From NCBI GenBank assembly GCA_023440945.1, contig JAEZRL010000015.1:1-9104 (forward strand): a DNA stretch of 9,104 bases, in the 5' to 3' direction. The translations under genes and the position numbers were made by a program. The DNA comes from Bacteroidota bacterium (lineage in GTDB: Bacteria; Bacteroidota; Bacteroidia; Chitinophagales; Chitinophagaceae). The notes beneath the pieces were generated by a model, which was given only the letters and a program-made list of their open reading frames with translations, did not search any database and had not been told where the DNA came from. How positions within the stretch are numbered: position 1 is the stretch's first letter; each line of letters opens with the position of its first letter. Of the stretch, positions 1 to 7,264 are shown piece by piece.

Positions 1-1934
1 ATGCTATTATTCCTGTTTACGATATTATGGGCAATTTTGCAGGTACCAAATCACAGGATCTTGGAAATGCGCAAAACGTGTATGCTAATCTTTACCGTAC
101 AAAAGATAACAAGGGTAATACCTGGGATATAACAGGTAATATTTACGCTGAAATTGACTTTCTAAAACATTTTACTGCCCGGTCAAGTTTTGGGGGAATA
201 ATAGATAATCAATATGGTTACGCTTTCGGCTATGTAGGTTATGAAAATGCTGAGGGTAACACAGGTGCAAATTCATTCAGTGAAAACGCAAGTTTTTATA
301 CACAATGGACATTCAATAACACTTTGACCTACAATAACATTTTCGGCGATCATAGTGTGAAAGTACTTATTGGTACAGAAGCTGTTAGCTCTTTTGGCAG
401 ATTCATGGGTGCCGGCAGAAGTAATTATTTCTCAGAAAACCCAAATTTCTGGACACTTAATACCGGTACTGGTGCTCAGTCAAACAGTGGTAGTGCTTAT
501 CAAAGCTCCATCTGGTCTCAATTTGCAAGACTTGATTATGGATACAAATCAAAGTATCTAATAAATGCGAGTATCCGCCGTGACGGATCTTCTCTCTTTA
601 CTGACAGTGTTAGGTATGGATACTTCCCTGCCGTATCTGCTGCATGGAGAATTTCACAGGAAGACTTTTTTAAGAGCATAAGTTTTATAAACGAATTAAA
701 ATTGCGGTATAGCTGGGGTAAGATGGGTTCAACCAGTAATGTAAGCAGTACAAATCCTTTCAATTTGTATAGCTCAAGGTCCGGAAAATCGTTTTATGAT
801 ATTTCAGGTACCAGCACGTCGCCGGTTGCTGGTTTCTATAGAAGCAATATCGGTAACCCTACTACAACGTGGGAAGGAGATATCATTTCTAACGTAGGTT
901 TGGATGCGACTATCCTTAATAACAAGATAGACTTCACCATTGACTGGTATAAAAAGAAAGTTAGTGGTTTATTATTCACTGCTTCTGGTTTGCAATACGA
1001 CAGAGTATTTACAGGTGATGCAGATTTGCCGAAAGTAAATATTGGTGATATGCAGAATACAGGTATTGACCTTAGTGTTACTTATCATGGTTCAATTGCC
1101 AAAGATTTTAAATTTGATCTTACAGGTACTTTTACTTCCTATAACAATAAGATCGTGTCTGTACCAGGTTTACCTTATTTTGACGGTCCTTCTATAAGAA
1201 ATGTAATAATTACCCGTAACCAGGAAGGCCATCCGGTAGGGGCATTTTTTGGATACCAGGTTTTAGGTATTTTCCAAAGTGATGAAGAAGTTGCAAAAGC
1301 ACCAAAGCAAACAGGTGCAGAGCCCGGTGTGTTCAGGTACAAGGATGTGGATGGAGATGGGGAAATAACTCCTGCTGACCGTACCTATATTGGAGATCCT
1401 AACCCGGATTTCACTTATGGATTAAATATCGCCTTTACGTACAAGAACTTTGATTTCTCCAGCTTTTTCTTCGGTTCAAAAGGAAATGATATCTTTAATC
1501 AAACCTTGTATTATACAGATTTTCCTGACTTCTTCAAAGGAGCTATCAGGAGAGAAGCTGCCCTCAATTCATGGACACCAAGTAATCCAACAGCTACTAT
1601 ACCTAAACTTCTTACTACCGGCAACTTCAGTACTGACTTAGTAACTAACAGTTATTTTATCAACAAAGGTTCCTATTTCCGGTGTAGGCAAATGCAGTTA
1701 GGTTATACTTTACCCTCAGGTGTATTGCAAAGATTTAAAATTGATCGTTTGCGTATTTACGTTCAGGCTGCTAACTTGTTTACCATTACAAACTATAATG
1801 GTTTAGATCCTGAGTTGCAAAGCCAGTCAAGCAACAATGGTCAAACAATTAATAGTACTTATTTGTTTGGTATCGACCAGGGCAATTATCCTCATACGCC
1901 TGCTTATCTTTTTGGTGTTAATCTTAATTTTTAA
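1..1934 (+). CDS. SusC/RagA-family TonB-dependent outer-membrane transporter (5' end outside window)
   Basis: This is the C-terminal part (about 643 residues) of a SusC-type transporter; full-length members are roughly 1000 residues. The frame is open from base 3, and the ATG at 27 is an internal Met because the residues before it (AIIPVYDIMGN) already match the family. SusC proteins form the 22-strand outer-membrane barrel that imports glycans or other oligomers with a SusD lid, powered by TonB. Only barrel sequence is visible here: alternating aromatic strands, the segment DVDGDGEITPADR followed by IGDPNPDF (about 1344-1412), and the terminal FGVNLNF ending in Phe, as outer-membrane barrel proteins do. 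The signal peptide, carboxypeptidase-like domain and plug lie upstream of the window. The SusD gene begins 20 bp after the stop, so the two are surely cotranscribed. The family call is near certain; the substrate is unknown. Confidence 0.95.
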   Translation, partial: AIIPVYDIMGNFAGTKSQDLGNAQNVYANLYRTKDNKGNTWDITGNIYAEIDFLKHFTARSSFGGIIDNQYGYAFGYVGYENAEGNTGANSFSENASFYTQWTFNNTLTYNNIFGDHSVKVLIGTEAVSSFGRFMGAGRSNYFSENPNFWTLNTGTGAQSNSGSAYQSSIWSQFARLDYGYKSKYLINASIRRDGSSLFTDSVRYGYFPAVSAAWRISQEDFFKSISFINELKLRYSWGKMGSTSNVSSTNPFNLYSSRSGKSFYDISGTSTSPVAGFYRSNIGNPTTTWEGDIISNVGLDATILNNKIDFTIDWYKKKVSGLLFTASGLQYDRVFTGDADLPKVNIGDMQNTGIDLSVTYHGSIAKDFKFDLTGTFTSYNNKIVSVPGLPYFDGPSIRNVIITRNQEGHPVGAFFGYQVLGIFQSDEEVAKAPKQTGAEPGVFRYKDVDGDGEITPADRTYIGDPNPDFTYGLNIAFTYKNFDFSSFFFGSKGNDIFNQTLYYTDFPDFFKGAIRREAALNSWTPSNPTATIPKLLTTGNFSTDLVTNSYFINKGSYFRCRQMQLGYTLPSGVLQRFKIDRLRIYVQAANLFTITNYNGLDPELQSQSSNNGQTINSTYLFGIDQGNYPHTPAYLFGVNLNF

Positions 1935-1954
1935 TTCAGAAACTAATTGCATAT

Positions 1955-3736
1955 ATGAAAAAAGTTAAATATAAAATTTTTATCCCGATCAGCCTTGTCG
2001 CTGTTATAGTGGTTGCGGCTTGTAATAAAAGCTTTTTGAATAAGCCGCCTTTGGGTACACTTAGTCCTGAAATTGTAGCTACAAAGGATGGGGTACAGGG
2101 ATTATTAATCGGAGCCTATTCTTTAGTTGACGGTGCAGGGGCTTCCGGAGATGATCAAACTTCCGGTGCTTCTAACTGGACATTTGGAGGTGTAGCAAGC
2201 GATGATGCCTATAAAGGATCAGATCCTACCGACTTTAGTAGTTTGGTTAGTTTTGAAGATTTTGTATCGCTCACACCTGTTAACGCTTCTTTGGCTCCTA
2301 AATGGAATGTATGTTATGCAGGAGCTCAGCGCTGTAATGACGTAATAAGAACATTGGATATTGCTACAGGAATCACCGATGAAGAAAAAACAGTTATAGC
2401 AGCACAGGCACGTTTTTTAAGAGCTTATTTTCACTTTGAGTTGAAGAGAGTTTTTAATAATATTATCTATGCTGATGAAAGTGTAACACCTGAGAATACA
2501 GATGTAAGTAATTCAACAGACGTTTGGCCAAGAATAGAGGAAGACTTGAAATTTGGCATGGACAATTTGCCGGATAGCTGGGGTTCAGAAGCCGGAAGAG
2601 CAAATAAATGGGCTGCTGCTGCCATGCTAGCAAAGGTATATATGTTTGAAAAGAAATATACCGATGCCTACCCTTTGCTGAAAGATATTATTGCAAACGG
2701 TAAAACAGCAAAAGGTGAAAAATATGCTTTGATGCCTCATTTCTATTCAAACTTTAACCCTGAACAAAAGAATAGTGCGGAATCTGTTTTTGCTGCTCAA
2801 ACATCTGTTCAGGATGGATCCTCTGTTGATTGGGGCGGCGATCCGAATGGCAATTATGGCGATATGTTGAACTTCCCTTATAATGGCGGCCCCGGTGCTT
2901 GTTGCGGATTCTATAATCCTTCTCAGGATCTCGGAAATGCATTTAAGACAGATGCCAATGGCCTCCCGCTTTTAGATACATGGTACACGGGTTTAAATGT
3001 TAGCGATCCTGCTACGCCCTATACAGGTACACTTGATCCTCGAATTGATTTGACAATGGGTAGAAAAGGAATCCCTTATCTTGATTGGGGACTTCATCCT
3101 GGTGATGACTGGATTAGGAATCCCGTAAACGACGGTCATTTCAGCCCAAAGAAAAATGTTTATGCTGTGTCACAAAAAGATGGTTATACAGACGTTGGAA
3201 GCGCTTATTGGGGGCCAACAGAATTAGTTGCAAACAATGTAAACATAATCCGCTTTGCACAAGTGATATTATGGGCTGCTGAGTGTGCTGCTAATGCGAA
3301 TGATATTCCTGCAGCTATGGATTATGTAAACATGGTAAGAAAAAGAGCTGCTGATCCTTCCGGTTGGGTATATAAAAACAGTGCTTACAATGCATCTTCA
3401 GCAACATACGCCACGCAAACAACACCAGCTGATAATTATAAGATCGGTTTGTACACTGCCGCTACCTTTAATGCAGGGAATGCTATGAAAGCTATTCAAT
3501 TTGAAGAAAGACTGGAACTGGCAATGGAAGGAATGCGTTTCTTTGATCTTGTAAGATGGGGCATTGCTGCAAACGTGATCAATGCGTACATTGCGAGGGA
3601 AAAGGCAATTCGTCCATTAAAGCAAAAGGCGAATTTTGTAGCCGGTAAAAATGAATATTTTCCTATTCCCCAGGGCGAAATTGACAACATGAACGCTGAC
3701 GGAACAGAGCGTTTAAAACAAAACCCCGGGTATTAA
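1955..3736 (+). CDS. SusD/RagB-family nutrient-binding outer-membrane lipoprotein
   Basis: This 593-residue protein is the substrate-binding lid that sits over the SusC barrel at the cell surface. The N-terminus is a lipoprotein signal: basic MKKVKYK, a hydrophobic run, then lipobox VAAC with the lipidated Cys at residue 23. Family landmarks follow in order: AQRCNDVIRTLD (124-135), the helical segment ARFLRAYFHFEL (152-163), the TPR-like NKWAAAAMLAKVYMFEKKY (217-235), and the C-terminal block FEERLELAMEGMRFFDLVRWG from residue 516. The protein ends in EYFPIPQGEID and QNPGY. An ACCGF motif with adjacent cysteines lies mid-protein (about 2895-2912). Length is usual for the family (500-600). It directly follows the SusC gene and is followed by a hairpin terminator, so the SusC-SusD transcript probably ends here. 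The ligand cannot be deduced from the sequence. Confidence 0.96.
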   Translation: MKKVKYKIFIPISLVAVIVVAACNKSFLNKPPLGTLSPEIVATKDGVQGLLIGAYSLVDGAGASGDDQTSGASNWTFGGVASDDAYKGSDPTDFSSLVSFEDFVSLTPVNASLAPKWNVCYAGAQRCNDVIRTLDIATGITDEEKTVIAAQARFLRAYFHFELKRVFNNIIYADESVTPENTDVSNSTDVWPRIEEDLKFGMDNLPDSWGSEAGRANKWAAAAMLAKVYMFEKKYTDAYPLLKDIIANGKTAKGEKYALMPHFYSNFNPEQKNSAESVFAAQTSVQDGSSVDWGGDPNGNYGDMLNFPYNGGPGACCGFYNPSQDLGNAFKTDANGLPLLDTWYTGLNVSDPATPYTGTLDPRIDLTMGRKGIPYLDWGLHPGDDWIRNPVNDGHFSPKKNVYAVSQKDGYTDVGSAYWGPTELVANNVNIIRFAQVILWAAECAANANDIPAAMDYVNMVRKRAADPSGWVYKNSAYNASSATYATQTTPADNYKIGLYTAATFNAGNAMKAIQFEERLELAMEGMRFFDLVRWGIAANVINAYIAREKAIRPLKQKANFVAGKNEYFPIPQGEIDNMNADGTERLKQNPGY

Positions 3737-3756
3737 TCATTTATTTTTAATATGTT

Positions 3757-3790
3757 TGAAAGAGGCGGGGTGTAAGCTCTGCCTCTTTCA
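3757..3790 (+). terminator. Intrinsic terminator-like hairpin after the SusD gene
   Basis: A perfect 10-bp inverted repeat, TGAAAGAGGC (3757-3766) and GCCTCTTTCA (3781-3790), can be extended inward by four pairs (GGGG with CTCT, two of them G-U), leaving the 6-nt loop TGTAAG. It is followed by ATTTT, a short U tract. It starts 20 bp past the SusD stop. The stem is strong and well placed to end the SusC-SusD transcript, or to attenuate it so that the downstream lipoprotein is made in lower amount. The short U tract leaves termination efficiency uncertain. Confidence 0.75.
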
Positions 3791-3821
3791 ATTTTGGTGC
3801 TTAAAACAATCTGCTGAAAAA

Positions 3822-5390
3822 ATGTTATTTGAAAAGTCGCCTGTTCATTATGTCGGGTTAATACTTCTCTCTTATTTTTTTATATGTCTTCTTTCCTGTG
3901 ATCATCCTCAGAAAAATGCCTCTCATAAAAATATTGGTGACGCCAGTATAAAAGAAGGTAAACGATTGGCAAATATTTATTGCCAATCCTGCCATTTATT
4001 ACCAGATCCCTCCTGGGCAGATTCTAAAACATGGCAAAATGGAATTTTGCCTAACATGGGGCCCCGTCTTGGCATCTTCAACTTTAAAAATACAAGGTAT
4101 CCGTCCAGTAAATATGACCTTGATGCAAAAGGTTTTTATCCTGATAAACCGATTGTGACGGACACACAGTGGCAGAACATTATTAATTATTATATAGCCA
4201 CTTCCCCGGATTCGATCATAGAAAAACAAGATAGGCCCTATCCAATAGCTAAACAATTACCGCAATTTTCAGCAATAAAACCTTCGTTCATTTATGAAGT
4301 GCCTTCTATCAGCTTCGTGAAGATCGATACTTCTTCTTTTAGTAAAAGAATAATAATAAGTGATGCTATTAAGAAAAAAACTTATTTCTTCAACAAGCGA
4401 TTGCAGCTTACTGACTCATTGGAAAGCCGCGGCTCTCTTGTAGATATTGAACTTGGTAAAAATGATTGGATTGCCTGCGATATTGGGTTATTAAGGCCTA
4501 ATAATGGTTTATATGGCCACGCAGAACGACTTATAAAAAAAGGCGATGATATAGTGACGGATACAGTAATGTTTTCAAAGCTTGCAAGGCCTGTTCAAAT
4601 ATTAACAGCAGATATGAATAATGATGGTAAGCCGGATGAAATAGTTTGTGAGTTTGGTTTTTTGCGAGGCAGGTTAAGCTTGATGGAAAATGAAGGAAAC
4701 GGGCAATATAAGAAGGTCGTTCTAAGAGATTATCCGGGGGCAATAAAAGCCTATGTAGATGATTATAATCATGATGGGCTTTTAGACCTTTGGGTTTTAT
4801 TCGCACAGGGTGAAGAGGGAATTTTTCTTTTTACAAACCAGGGCAATAATCAGTTTAAGCAAGAGCAGGTTTTACGCTTCCCTCCAATATACGGCTCATC
4901 ATATTTTGAATTGGTGGATTTTAATAACGATGGTAAAACGGATATCTTATACACCTGTGGTGATAATGCAGATTACTCCACTATTTTAAAGCCTTATCAT
5001 GGAATATATATTTTTTTGAATGACGGTAAAAATCACTTCACACAAAAATATTTTTATCCGCTCAATGGTTGTTATAAGGCAATAGCAAGAGATTTTGATG
5101 GCGACGGTGATCTTGATATTGCAACCATTTCTTATTTCGCTGATTATAAAACTCAGCCTGAAGAAGGGTTTGTTTATTTTGAACAGAAGAAACCTTTCGA
5201 TTTTGTTCCTTACAGCACTCCTGAAATACAGGAAGGACGATGGCTGACAATGGATGCTGGTGATTTTGATAATGACGGTAAAACCGATTTGATATTAGGC
5301 AATTTTTCTGCCGCACCCGGTTATATTAAATCTTCAACTGATTGGAAGAAAGGGCCATTGTTTTTGGTATTGAAGAATATGGGAAAGTAG
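3822..5390 (+). CDS. Lipoprotein with a haem-c (CxxCH) motif and FG-GAP/VCBS calcium-binding propeller repeats
   Basis: The 522-residue product begins with a lipoprotein signal (MLFEKSPVHYVG, a hydrophobic stretch, then lipobox LLSC). I chose the ATG at 3822 because the earlier in-frame TTG at 3756 lies within the terminator hairpin and would put 22 non-signal residues before the export signal. A haem-c site, C54-Q-S-C57-H58, follows within LANIYCQSCHLLPDPSW; M79 in LPNMGPRLG is a candidate distal haem ligand. The rest is a propeller-like domain with five DxDxDGxxD loops: DMNNDGKPD (264), DYNHDGLLD (314), DFNNDGKTD (366), DFDGDGDLD (424) and DFDNDGKTD (481). Such loops bind calcium in FG-GAP/VCBS proteins. 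No C-terminal ASPIC/UnbV domain is seen. It lies 85 bp behind the SusD gene, so a role at the cell surface with that uptake system is plausible but inferred. The redox partner and ligand are unknown. Confidence 0.85.
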   Translation: MLFEKSPVHYVGLILLSYFFICLLSCDHPQKNASHKNIGDASIKEGKRLANIYCQSCHLLPDPSWADSKTWQNGILPNMGPRLGIFNFKNTRYPSSKYDLDAKGFYPDKPIVTDTQWQNIINYYIATSPDSIIEKQDRPYPIAKQLPQFSAIKPSFIYEVPSISFVKIDTSSFSKRIIISDAIKKKTYFFNKRLQLTDSLESRGSLVDIELGKNDWIACDIGLLRPNNGLYGHAERLIKKGDDIVTDTVMFSKLARPVQILTADMNNDGKPDEIVCEFGFLRGRLSLMENEGNGQYKKVVLRDYPGAIKAYVDDYNHDGLLDLWVLFAQGEEGIFLFTNQGNNQFKQEQVLRFPPIYGSSYFELVDFNNDGKTDILYTCGDNADYSTILKPYHGIYIFLNDGKNHFTQKYFYPLNGCYKAIARDFDGDGDLDIATISYFADYKTQPEEGFVYFEQKKPFDFVPYSTPEIQEGRWLTMDAGDFDNDGKTDLILGNFSAAPGYIKSSTDWKKGPLFLVLKNMGK

Positions 5391-5427
5391 GAAAGTAATA
5401 AAGAATAAAGCAATTACCCTTATTAAT

Positions 5428-5442
5428 ACAAGTTTGCCTTGT
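5428..5442 (+). terminator. Weak hairpin with T-rich tail after the cytochrome-propeller gene
   Basis: ACAAG (5428-5432) and CTTGT (5438-5442) form a 5-bp stem with the 5-nt loop TTTGC, followed by TTTGTTACTGTTTTT. It lies 38 bp after the lipoprotein stop and before the oppositely oriented tRNA gene, where a terminator is expected. The stem is short, so this is only a candidate. The remaining spacer (5391-5486) is A/T-rich and shows nothing else that I recognise. Confidence 0.3.
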
Positions 5443-5486
5443 TTTGTTACTGTTTTTCCTGTTGGTTTTTTTAATTAATGGTTTTG

Positions 5487-5558
5487 TAGCCCGGACAAGA
5501 ATCGAACTTGTATCTAAAGTTTAGGAAACTTCTATTCTATCCATTGAACTACCGGGCC
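5487..5558 (-). tRNA. tRNA-Arg (anticodon CCU)
   Basis: Read on the - strand, this folds as a 72-nt cloverleaf. The acceptor stem is GGCCCGG paired with CCGGGCT (the first pair is G-U), with discriminator A. The D arm is GTTC-AATGGATA-GAAT. The anticodon stem is GAAGT/ACTTT with loop TTCCTAA, giving anticodon CCT. The variable loop is AGAT, and the T arm is ACAAG-TTCGATT-CTTGT. Anticodon CCU reads the arginine codon AGG. The 3' CCA is not encoded (the bases after the discriminator are CAA), so it must be added after transcription, as is common in Bacteroidota. The gene is divergent from the VOC gene and convergent with the cytochrome-propeller gene. Confidence 0.96.
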
Positions 5559-5569
5559 ATGAATCGCTG

Positions 5570-5598
5570 CAAAAATAAACTTTCCGTGTTTACAGCAA
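5570..5598 (-). promoter_or_regulatory. Candidate promoter of the tRNA-Arg gene
   Basis: On the - strand, TATTTTTG (5570-5577) matches the Bacteroidota -7 element TAnnTTTG exactly and ends 11 bp before the tRNA 5' end. A TTG at 5596-5598 lies 18 bp further upstream, close to the expected -33 spacing. The site was found by eye in an A/T-rich stretch. Confidence 0.5.
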
Positions 5599-5656
5599 TT
5601 ATGTTCAGGCTTTTTATTCTTGCTATTTTCTTATTTTCAACCTTAAATTTTTTTGT

Positions 5657-6118
5657 ATGAAGAACATCGTCCTTTTATCTCTTTGTTTAATTTGTTGTAC
5701 TGTTATCAGCGTAAATGCTTCTGCTCAAAATTCTCAAAGACCTGTTTTTAATCACACAACCATTTATGTGAAAGATCTGCAGAAGTGTAGTGATTTTTAT
5801 GAAAAGGTAATGATGCTGCAAAAAATTGATGAGCCTTTTCACGATAACCGGCACACATGGTTCAAAATGTCTGAACACGGACAATTGCATGTTGTGCAGG
5901 GAGCAAAGGAAATAACAACTCATGATATAAATATTCACCTTGCTTTCAGTGTTCCTTCACTGGAAAATTTTACCAAGCATCTTGATTCTCTTGGTGTAAA
6001 ATATGGAAATTGGAATCAAACAACAAAAGAACCGCAACTAAGGCCGGATAACATCAAACAGGTCTATTTCCAGGATCCCGAAGGCTATTGGATAGAAGTG
6101 AACGACGATAAATTTTGA
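5657..6118 (+). CDS. Exported VOC-superfamily (glyoxalase/bleomycin-resistance fold) protein
   Basis: This 153-residue protein starts with a Sec signal peptide (MKNIVLLSLCLICC..., likely cut after NASA at residue 23). The mature part is one VOC module: a first beta-alpha unit FNHTTIYVKDLQKCSDFYEKV, a middle strand GQLHVVQG, a second unit INIHLAFSVPSLENFTKHLDSLGV, and the end QVYFQDPEGYWIEVND, the usual VOC signature. By position, H33, H78, H94 and E147 correspond to the four metal ligands of glyoxalase I-type enzymes, so a metal site looks intact. Two beta-alpha-beta-beta-beta motifs are normal for one domain. The reaction cannot be assigned: VOC members include lyases, epimerases, dioxygenases and binding proteins. 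An export signal is unusual for glyoxalase I itself, which works in the cytoplasm. The only start in the frame is the ATG used; no clear promoter is seen. Confidence 0.88.
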   Translation: MKNIVLLSLCLICCTVISVNASAQNSQRPVFNHTTIYVKDLQKCSDFYEKVMMLQKIDEPFHDNRHTWFKMSEHGQLHVVQGAKEITTHDINIHLAFSVPSLENFTKHLDSLGVKYGNWNQTTKEPQLRPDNIKQVYFQDPEGYWIEVNDDKF

Positions 6119-6141
6119 AACAGCCAAACGGCAATTTCAAA
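6114..6141 (+). terminator. Inverted repeat overlapping the VOC gene stop codon
   Basis: TTTGAAA (6114-6120) and TTTCAAA (6135-6141) form a 7-bp dyad, and inside it GCC (6123-6125) and GGC (6130-6132) can pair around an AAAC loop. The repeat contains the TGA stop at 6116-6118 and lies just upstream of the next promoter. No T tract follows, so it may be a weak terminator, a 3'-end stabilising structure, or nothing. Confidence 0.28.
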
Positions 6142-6156
6142 TCACAAATAGTGCTC

Positions 6157-6164
6157 TATCTTTG
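6157..6164 (+). promoter_or_regulatory. Candidate -7 promoter element for the TPR/B12-binding gene pair
   Basis: TATCTTTG, followed by C, matches the Bacteroidota -7 consensus TAnnTTTG exactly and lies 17 bp before the ATG at 6182. The upstream -33 region holds TTT (6135-6137), at 19 bp spacing, rather than the usual TTG. A start site about 7 bp downstream of the element would give a leader of about 10 nt. Confidence 0.55.
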
Positions 6165-6181
6165 CCGCTCAAATTGTGTAA

Positions 6182-6832
6182 ATGAAGTTTTATAATTTAT
6201 TGATTAAATATCGTTTTCCGCTTAGCGTTCTTGCTTTGGTACTGGCTGTTGTAGTAAATATAACCAGTGGTTTCTGGCCAGCCTTTGTTTTATATTTTAT
6301 TGCACTAATAGGCTTGTTCAGTCATTTTTTTATTGGGCCGTTGCGTTTGATACAGGAGCCAATGGAGCAGGGTAAGGTGGACGAAGTGAAAAAGATACTC
6401 AATTCTATTTGGTTTCCGAATCTTTTATATAAACCTGTACGTTCTACCTATTACACTATTAAAGGTAACCTGGCTATGATGGAACAGGATTTTGAAAGCG
6501 CCGAAAAACATTTGAAAAAAAGTTCTGAAATAGGTGCACCGATGCCTGAGGCTGAAGGTGCTAATAAGTTGCAACTAGGTATGATGGCTTTACAAAAAGG
6601 CGATTTCAGAAATGGCGAAAGTTATATTCGTGCTGCCATAAGAGCCGGTATTCCTGATAAGGAAAGCGAGGCGGTTGCTTATTTAAGTATGTGCCAGATA
6701 TTTATGAATAAACGTGAATTCAGGGCGGCTAAAGATTTTTTTCGCAAGGCGAAAGCTTGTAAACCCACTACAAAACAAGTGGTGGACCAGATAAAAGAAA
6801 TAGAAAAATATATTTCCCGCATACCGGGTTAA
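6182..6832 (+). CDS. Membrane-anchored protein with TPR-like repeats
   Basis: The 216-residue protein has a short basic N-terminus and two closely spaced hydrophobic helices (about 12-28 and 31-55), so it should form a hairpin in the inner membrane with both ends on the same side, most likely cytoplasmic. The rest is alpha-helical with degenerate TPR-like units, roughly 88-121 (GNLAMMEQDFESAEKHLKKS), 126-158 (LQLGMMALQKGDFRNGESYIRAA) and 164-196 (AVAYLSMCQIFMNKREFRAAKDFFRKA). TPRs usually bind partner proteins, so this is probably a scaffold or adaptor. No catalytic motif is visible. The next gene starts 18 bp after the stop, with no terminator between them, which suggests one transcript with the B12-binding protein. 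I do not recognise a named family. Confidence 0.8.
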   Translation: MKFYNLLIKYRFPLSVLALVLAVVVNITSGFWPAFVLYFIALIGLFSHFFIGPLRLIQEPMEQGKVDEVKKILNSIWFPNLLYKPVRSTYYTIKGNLAMMEQDFESAEKHLKKSSEIGAPMPEAEGANKLQLGMMALQKGDFRNGESYIRAAIRAGIPDKESEAVAYLSMCQIFMNKREFRAAKDFFRKAKACKPTTKQVVDQIKEIEKYISRIPG

Positions 6833-6850
6833 TTTCTTCAATAATTATTG

Positions 6851-7264
6851 ATGCCAGCAAACCGTCCCATACGTGTATTGATTGCCAAAGTAGGTTTGGA
6901 TGGTCATGACCGTGGGGCGAAAGTTATTGCAACAGCTTTGCGGGATGCGGGCATGGAGGTTATTTATACCGGTTTGCGTCAAACACCCGAGATGGTGGTG
7001 AATGCAGCTTTGCAGGAAGATGTGGATGTAATTGGCATTAGTATTTTAAGTGGGGCACATCTTACCGTTTTCCCGAAAATAATTCAATTGATGAAAGAAA
7101 AGCAGATGGATGACGTGTTGTTGACAGGCGGTGGAATTATCCCGGATGAAGATTTGAAGCGATTGCAGGAATTAGGGATTGAAAAATTGTTTGCACCGGG
7201 AACGCCTACCTCTGAAATAGCCGGTTACATCACAGAATGGGTAAGAAAGAACAGGAGCTTTTGA
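6851..7264 (+). CDS. Stand-alone cobalamin (B12)-binding protein of the methylmalonyl-CoA mutase C-terminal type
   Basis: This 137-residue protein is a single B12-binding Rossmann-like domain. I start at ATG 6851; a TTG directly before it (6848) could also be read but adds only one residue. The cobalt-ligand motif DGHDRG (residues 17-22, His19) follows the first strand RVLIAKVGLDG. SGAH (67-70) and the glycine-rich turn LTGGGIIPDEDL (91-102) complete the signature, and FAPGTPTSEI lies near the end. These match the C-terminal domain of methylmalonyl-CoA mutase and the small subunits of acyl-CoA mutases such as isobutyryl-CoA or 2-hydroxyisobutyryl-CoA mutase, which pair with a separate catalytic TIM-barrel subunit. 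No such subunit is in the window. Expected role: carrying adenosylcobalamin for a carbon-skeleton mutase. The exact substrate is not determinable. Probably cotranscribed with the preceding TPR protein. Confidence 0.93.
   Translation: MPANRPIRVLIAKVGLDGHDRGAKVIATALRDAGMEVIYTGLRQTPEMVVNAALQEDVDVIGISILSGAHLTVFPKIIQLMKEKQMDDVLLTGGGIIPDEDLKRLQELGIEKLFAPGTPTSEIAGYITEWVRKNRSF

Noticed and set aside
27..29. ATG as the start of the SusC gene
   Set aside because: The frame is open to the window edge and the residues before this Met match the family, so the gene begins upstream of the window.
3756..3821. Upstream in-frame TTG start extending the cytochrome-propeller lipoprotein by 22 residues
   Set aside because: It lies inside the terminator hairpin, and the added residues would displace the lipoprotein signal from the N-terminus. 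The ATG at 3822 begins a good signal.
4610..5290. Repeated GATxxxGATGGxAA-like DNA pattern as a nucleotide repeat array
   Set aside because: The copies are irregularly spaced and similar only at the protein level. They encode the calcium-binding FG-GAP loops.
4531..5316. Open frames on the - strand opposite the propeller domain
   Set aside because: They are antisense to a well-supported gene, contain no recognisable domain, and are explained by its repetitive Asp/Asn-rich codons.
5487..5558. tRNA gene as an attachment site for an integrated element
   Set aside because: No integrase gene and no repeat of the tRNA 3' end was found in the window.
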